Source: Clostridia bacterium (lineage in GTDB: Bacteria; Bacillota; Clostridia; Christensenellales; Aristaeellaceae). From it: a DNA stretch of 8,860 nt. Positions 5,384-8,860 of the stretch are shown in pieces. The translations under genes were made by a program, and so were the position numbers. The stretch covers positions 1-8,860 of the forward strand of contig CAAGII010000074.1 of the NCBI GenBank assembly GCA_900769875.1, read 5' to 3'. The notes beneath the pieces were generated by a model. That model did no database searches, had not been told where the DNA came from, and was given only the letters and a program-made list of their open reading frames with translations. Position 1 is the first letter of the stretch, and every line of letters starts with the position of its first letter.

Positions 5384-5860
5384 ATGAGACGCGGCGACAG
5401 GGAAATCACGGATGAGCGCACCATCGACCGGATTCTGGATAGCGCCGGGTATCTGCATCTGGGCATGCGTGACGGCGAGTTTCCTTATGTGGTTCCGCTG
5501 CACTACGGCTATGTCCGTGAGGGCGGGCGGCTGGTGTTCTACATGCATTCCGCCACGGAGGGACACAAGCTGGATTGCCTTCGCGCGCATCCGGGGGTCT
5601 GTTTGCAGATTGACCGCGGCGTCGCGCTGATCCCGTCGGACACGCCGTGCGGCTACAGCGCCGCCTACGAGAGCGTGATCTGCCGCGGCACGGCAGCGCT
5701 GGTGGAGGATGTGCAGGAAAAGCGGTATGCGCTGTCGCTGCTGATGCGGACGCAGACCGGCAGGCTGTTTGAAATCAGCGAAGCGATGGCGCGCCCGGTG
5801 CAGATCATCCGGGTGGACGTGACAGACTGCACGGCGAAATGCCATCGTAAGCAGGCATGA
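5384..5860 (+). CDS. Nim-like pyridoxamine-phosphate-oxidase-fold flavoprotein
   Basis: A 158-residue cytoplasmic protein of the PNPOx-like split-barrel superfamily, close to the NimA/5-nitroimidazole-reductase-related group. Family features seen are the start MRRGDREITD, the strand region PYVVPLHYGYV (34-44), the FMN-phosphate-type segment FYMHSATEGHKLDCLR (52-67), PGVCLQID (70-77), and YESVICRGTAALVED (95-109). The start at 5384 is preferred because GAGAGGG (5368-5374) is properly spaced; the ATG at 5375 would abut it. The gene begins 15 bases after the upstream stop, with no terminator, so it is probably co-transcribed from the promoter at 4358. Members bind FMN or related cofactors and reduce small molecules, but many have no known substrate, and nitroimidazole resistance should not be assumed. 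Confidence 0.88.
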   Translation: MRRGDREITDERTIDRILDSAGYLHLGMRDGEFPYVVPLHYGYVREGGRLVFYMHSATEGHKLDCLRAHPGVCLQIDRGVALIPSDTPCGYSAAYESVICRGTAALVEDVQEKRYALSLLMRTQTGRLFEISEAMARPVQIIRVDVTDCTAKCHRKQA

Positions 5861-5897
5861 AGCGTCTGCCCCCCGCCACACAAAAGGAGGAACGCAA

Positions 5898-6311
5898 ATG
5901 AAACGGTATTTGAACATTGCCCTTGCCTACGCCCTTGCGGCGATGGCGGGCGGCGTATTTTTCCGCGAGTTTACCAAGCTGTGCGGCTATGAGGGCGTGA
6001 CGGCGCTGGGCAGGGTGCATGTGCATCTGTTCGTGCTGGGCATGCTTGTGTTCCTGCTGGTGGCGCTGTTCGCCGGGCGGATGGAAGTGCAGGCCAGCAA
6101 GCGCTTCAAGGCGTTTATGGCAGTGTACAACGCGGGCGTTGTGCTCACGGCGGTGATGATGCTCGTGCGCGGCGTGATGCAGGTGAAGGCCGTGGAGCTG
6201 ACGCGCGGCATGAGCGCGGCGATTTCGGGCGTGGCGGGCATCGGCCACATCCTCACGGGCGTGGGCATTGTGCTGCTGCTGCTTGTCCTGCGCGAAGGAG
6301 CGCGAGACTGA
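5898..6311 (+). CDS. DUF2871-family small membrane protein
   Basis: A 137-residue integral membrane protein with four hydrophobic segments at about 5-22, 42-60, 73-92 and 108-131. The N-terminus (MKRYLNIALAYALAAMAGGV, then FFREFTKLCGY) and the RVHVHLFVLGM stretch match DUF2871 as I know it. H41, H43 and H117 lie at or near membrane segments and could bind a cofactor such as heme, but that is inference. A strong ribosome site, AAGGAGG (5884-5890), precedes the ATG. It sits 37 bases after the Nim-like gene and before a terminator, so it ends this transcription unit. The family has no established function. Confidence 0.8.
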   Translation: MKRYLNIALAYALAAMAGGVFFREFTKLCGYEGVTALGRVHVHLFVLGMLVFLLVALFAGRMEVQASKRFKAFMAVYNAGVVLTAVMMLVRGVMQVKAVELTRGMSAAISGVAGIGHILTGVGIVLLLLVLREGARD

Positions 6312-6326
6312 TCCATGGCTTTTGCC

Positions 6327-6359
6327 GCCGCCGGATGATGAAACACCGGCGGCATTTTT
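6327..6359 (+). terminator. Intrinsic terminator after the DUF2871 gene
   Basis: GCCGCCGG (6327-6334) pairs with CCGGCGGC (6346-6353) around an 11-nt loop, followed by ATTTTT. It separates this unit from the apbE promoter. Confidence 0.87.
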
Positions 6360-6393
6360 GATTGATAAATTCCTGTCACCGGGCGCGGAACGG

Positions 6394-6423
6394 TTGACAG
6401 GCTTTTTGCCGCCGTGGTATAAT
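6394..6423 (+). promoter_or_regulatory. Consensus sigma-A promoter upstream of apbE
   Basis: Both hexamers are perfect: TTGACA (6394-6399) and TATAAT (6418-6423), with an 18-bp spacer and an extended -10 TGG (6415-6417). It should be strong and constitutive unless repressed. Transcription would start near 6430, about 54 bases before the apbE start. Confidence 0.92.
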
Positions 6424-6483
6424 GAAAGCTGGTATATTCCCGGCATCAGGATGCGCAACGCGCTCCGATCGGATGGTGAAGCA

Positions 6484-7584
6484 ATGAAGCAACGAAGCAT
6501 CAAAGCGTTTCTGTGTACCCTGTGCGCCGCCGTGACGCTGTGCGGCGGCTGCGCGTCAAGCGACGTGCCGCCCATTTCCGCGCAGACGGCCGCCACGCAG
6601 ATGGCTGCTGCGCAGACAACGGCCGCGCAGACAACGGCCGCGCAGACGACCGCCGCGCCGCGCCAGTCCGGCGTGGGCTTCTACTTTGACACGGTGGTCA
6701 CCGTGACGCTCTACGGCGCGGATGATACGCTGCTGGAGGATCTCTGGGCGCTGTGCGGCCGTTACGAGCAGCTGCTCAGCCGCCACATTCCCGGCAGCGA
6801 TGTGGACAGGATCAACACCGCGCACGGCCAAACCGTGACGGTGGATCCGGATACCTACGCCATCCTTGCGGAGGCGAAGGAGATATCGGAGGCCACCGGG
6901 CATGCGTTCTCCATCACCATCGCGCCCGTCGCCGCCATGTGGGATTTCACCGGCGGTACGGCGCGCATGCCCGGCGATGAGGAGCGCCTCGCCGCGCTCG
7001 CGCTCATCGACGACAGCGCCATCGCGCTGGGCGAGGGCTGCGCGGTCACGCTGCCCGACGGCATGCAGCTCGACCTTGGCGGCATCGCCAAGGGCTACAT
7101 CGCCGACCGCGTGGCGGAGCTGGCCCGCGACCGCTGCAGCGGCATGGTGCTGAGCCTGGGCGGCAACACCTATGTGACGGGCTGCAAGCCCGGCGGCGCG
7201 ATGTGGAATGTCGGCGTGCAGGATCCCGAGGGAAGCACCGGCTCGTCGCTGGCGGTGCTCAGCCTTGCGGACGGCACCGTGGTGACCAGCGGCATCTACG
7301 AGCGCTACTTCATCCTGGACGGCGTTCGCTACCATCATATTCTTGATCCCAAGACGGGCATTTCCGCGATGACCGACCTTGCGTCAGCCACGGTGCTGGG
7401 CGTCAGCTCGATGCGCGCAGACGCGCTGGCGACGGCATGCATCGTGCTGGGCAGCGGGGAATCCCTCGCCCTGCTTGAGCGCATGGGCGCGGACGGGCTG
7501 CTCATCACCCGTGACGGCGTCATGCTGGAAACCCCCGGCTTTTCTCAGAAGTATCAACTTCGCAACATGAAATCATCCCAGTAA
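6484..7584 (+). CDS. apbE: ApbE lipoprotein, FAD:protein FMN transferase
   Basis: A 366-residue exported enzyme that moves FMN from FAD onto Thr/Ser of target proteins. The N-terminus is a signal peptide with a lipobox-like LCGGC and probable lipidated C23. A low-complexity spacer with three AQTTA units (about 43-57) follows, then the ApbE domain from about 64 (GFYFDTVVTVTLYG). Typical motifs are present: LDLGGIAKGYIAD (196-208), LGGN (225-228), TSG (268-270), HHILDPKTG (284-292) and ADALATA (312-318), whose Asp and Thr match the Mg2+ ligands. Nothing essential appears missing. The start at 6484 is chosen for the weak GGTGA site and correct signal peptide; an ATG at 6451 would add 11 residues. 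The next gene, 32 bases downstream, encodes proteins with GAT acceptor motifs and is its likely substrate. Confidence 0.95.
   Translation: MKQRSIKAFLCTLCAAVTLCGGCASSDVPPISAQTAATQMAAAQTTAAQTTAAQTTAAPRQSGVGFYFDTVVTVTLYGADDTLLEDLWALCGRYEQLLSRHIPGSDVDRINTAHGQTVTVDPDTYAILAEAKEISEATGHAFSITIAPVAAMWDFTGGTARMPGDEERLAALALIDDSAIALGEGCAVTLPDGMQLDLGGIAKGYIADRVAELARDRCSGMVLSLGGNTYVTGCKPGGAMWNVGVQDPEGSTGSSLAVLSLADGTVVTSGIYERYFILDGVRYHHILDPKTGISAMTDLASATVLGVSSMRADALATACIVLGSGESLALLERMGADGLLITRDGVMLETPGFSQKYQLRNMKSSQ
6610..6654 (+). repeat. Three tandem 15-bp repeats in the apbE spacer
   Basis: The unit GCGCAGACAACGGCC occurs exactly at 6610-6624 and 6625-6639 and with two changes at 6640-6654. It encodes AQTTA three times in the flexible tether between the lipid anchor and the ApbE domain. 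Confidence 0.85.
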
Positions 7585-7616
7585 CTGCGACAGGAAGGAA
7601 CAGGGAGGAATCATCC

Positions 7617-8860
7617 ATGCAGAACACAACCCCGAAAAAGCAGCTGCCCGCGTACGCGGTGCTGGCGATCATCGCGCTGGTTGCGGCGCTGGTGCTTGGG
7701 CTGACGCATTTTGTGACCGCCGAGCCCATCGCGAGACATCAGCGCGAGGCGCTGAACAAGGCCTTCGGCACGGTGATGCCTCTGCCCGAGGGCGGAAGCT
7801 ACCAGCAAATCACCGAGGGGCTGGAGGGCTATGACGTATCCAGCCTCTACAGCGCGCGCGACGCGCAGGGCAATGTGGTGGGCTATTGCGTGACCGCCAG
7901 CAAAAAGGGCTACGGCGGACCCGTGGCCGTGACCCTCGGCGTGGACGCTCAGGGCAAGGTGACCGGCTGCGTGGTGGGCGACACCAGCTTTGCCGAGAGC
8001 GCCGGCTTCGGTACCCGCGCGCTGGAGGAACCCTTCCGCGAGCAGTTCATTGGGCTGGACGCGGCGGTGGGCGGCACCATTGAAAAGCTGACCGGCGCAA
8101 CCGTGACCTCGACCGCCGTGCTGGGCGCGACCAACGAGGCTCTGCGCACCGTGAGCGAGGTGGTGCTGGGCAAGCCTGTGGACGGCGGCAATCTGGTGTC
8201 CTTTGGCGTGAAGCAGGCGCCGCAGGTGGATCTGTCCACGCTTGTGCCCGGCGGAACGATGAAGGGCTCTGCCGAGGGCTACGGCAGAGAGAGCGTGCAG
8301 GTGACCATCACGCTGGATGACGCGTGCCTGATCGCCACGGTGAAGGTGGACGCTTCCACCCAGACCCCCGGTATCGGCCAGCGCTGCGCGACCGACGAGG
8401 GCTTCCTGAACAGCTTTGTGGGCAAGTCGCTGCCTGTGGAGGTGGATGTGCTGTCCGGCGCAACCATCACCAGCCAGGCCGTGATGGACGCCATCAATGG
8501 CGCCGAGGCGGCAGAGCCTGAGGCGCAGGCCGTCATGCCCGTGGCGGATGTTGTCGCCAGCGACGACCACGCGACCCTTGGCCTCTATGAGGACGGCACG
8601 GCGCAGGTATCCGCCGCCGAGGGCTTCACCGGCACCGTGAACGTGGCCGTGAATGTGGTGGAAGGCAAGGTGCAGGGCGGCACCGTGTCCAGCGCGCTGC
8701 CCACCGCCGAGCCCCTGCCCGAGAATGCGCTGACCGGCTCCGCGCCGGGCTTCGACGACGACCCCGTGAGCGTGGTGGTGACGCTGAACGCGGACGGCAC
8801 GATCGCGAGCCTGACGGTGGACGCGTCCAACCAGATGGCGGGCATCGGCGCGGTGTGCGA
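7617..8860 (+). CDS. Membrane-anchored multi-domain FMN-binding protein, RnfG-like N-terminus, 3' partial
   Basis: The open frame runs from ATG 7617 (GGGAGG at 7603-7608) to the window end, 414 codons with no stop. Residues 12-33 form a membrane anchor; the rest should be extracytoplasmic. Domain 1 (about 50-176) is RnfG-like: GYGGPVAVTLGVDAQGKV (98-115), AGFGTRALEEPF, and acceptor motif LTGATVTS with T162. Domain 2 (about 214-295) is a compact FMN_bind domain: GSAEGYGRESVQVTITLD, TQTPGIG (248-254), and DVLSGATITS with T283. Residues 322-360 (YEDGTAQVSAAEGF...) look like a first half of such a domain without acceptor. A further one starts at about 372 (LTGSAPGFDDDPVSVVVTL... MAGIG) and is cut. 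ApbE upstream should attach FMN to the GAT threonines. The RnfG domain alone does not prove an Rnf complex; a flavin-based extracellular electron carrier is as likely. Confidence 0.9.
   Translation, partial: MQNTTPKKQLPAYAVLAIIALVAALVLGLTHFVTAEPIARHQREALNKAFGTVMPLPEGGSYQQITEGLEGYDVSSLYSARDAQGNVVGYCVTASKKGYGGPVAVTLGVDAQGKVTGCVVGDTSFAESAGFGTRALEEPFREQFIGLDAAVGGTIEKLTGATVTSTAVLGATNEALRTVSEVVLGKPVDGGNLVSFGVKQAPQVDLSTLVPGGTMKGSAEGYGRESVQVTITLDDACLIATVKVDASTQTPGIGQRCATDEGFLNSFVGKSLPVEVDVLSGATITSQAVMDAINGAEAAEPEAQAVMPVADVVASDDHATLGLYEDGTAQVSAAEGFTGTVNVAVNVVEGKVQGGTVSSALPTAEPLPENALTGSAPGFDDDPVSVVVTLNADGTIASLTVDASNQMAGIGAVC

Noticed and set aside
7611..8570. Minus-strand 319-codon frame opposite the FMN protein
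   Set aside because: It is low complexity and lies fully antisense to a gene with clear FMN_bind motifs.
7617..8860. Possible frameshift in the FMN-binding gene
   Set aside because: Codon-by-codon reading from 7617 gives 414 uninterrupted codons reaching the window end in one frame, with both acceptor motifs in that frame.
1..8860. Insertion sequences, tRNA, rRNA or phage genes
   Set aside because: No transposase, integrase or phage motifs, terminal repeats or RNA gene signatures were seen on either strand.

Overview
The window looks like a chromosomal segment of a GC-rich, Clostridia-like Firmicute. The evidence is strong AGGAGG-type ribosome sites, consensus sigma-A promoters (TTGACA with TATAAT-like -10 boxes), intrinsic terminators, an L,D-transpeptidase with a Pro/Thr tail, metNI with a NIL domain, a YczE-type membrane protein, DUF2871 and ApbE with multi-FMN proteins. 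The exact taxon cannot be read from this. All genes lie on the + strand and coding density is high.

Layout. (1) 1-551: the 3' end of an L,D-transpeptidase with a peptidoglycan-binding domain. (2) 552-3630: a methionine-type ABC importer operon. It has a consensus promoter, a structured leader with a 34-codon Met-rich reading frame, an intrinsic terminator, then metQ, an intercistronic hairpin, metN, metI and a closing terminator. (3) 3680-4330: a YczE/YitT-type membrane protein. (4) 4358-6359: a second promoter followed by a secreted two-SH3-domain protein, a Nim-like flavin/PNPOx-fold protein, a DUF2871 membrane protein and a terminator. (5) 6394-8860: a third promoter, an ApbE lipoprotein (FAD:protein FMN transferase), then a membrane-anchored multi-domain FMN-binding protein cut by the window end.

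The most unusual item is the metQ product. Its two halves are in the reverse of the usual order: the normally C-terminal half (IAIPND...SPYVN...) comes first and the normally N-terminal half (AGTPTPH...ANYF.H.PY...GVHVEPM) comes last, joined by a linker of about 16 residues. This is a natural circular permutation of the NlpA/MetQ fold, with all recognisable methionine-pocket residues kept. It also lacks the lipobox cysteine expected of a monoderm binding protein. Upstream, the leader is neither an S-box nor a T-box that I can recognise. It encodes a short peptide with five Met codons, three of them in the dicodon CGA-ATG, before a terminator, which suggests an uncharacterised attenuator.

The last two genes form a functional pair. 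ApbE should attach FMN covalently to Thr in the [S/T]GAT motifs of the following extracytoplasmic protein, which carries an RnfG-like domain, a second FMN_bind domain and at least one further module. This suggests a surface flavin electron-transfer chain that continues beyond the window.
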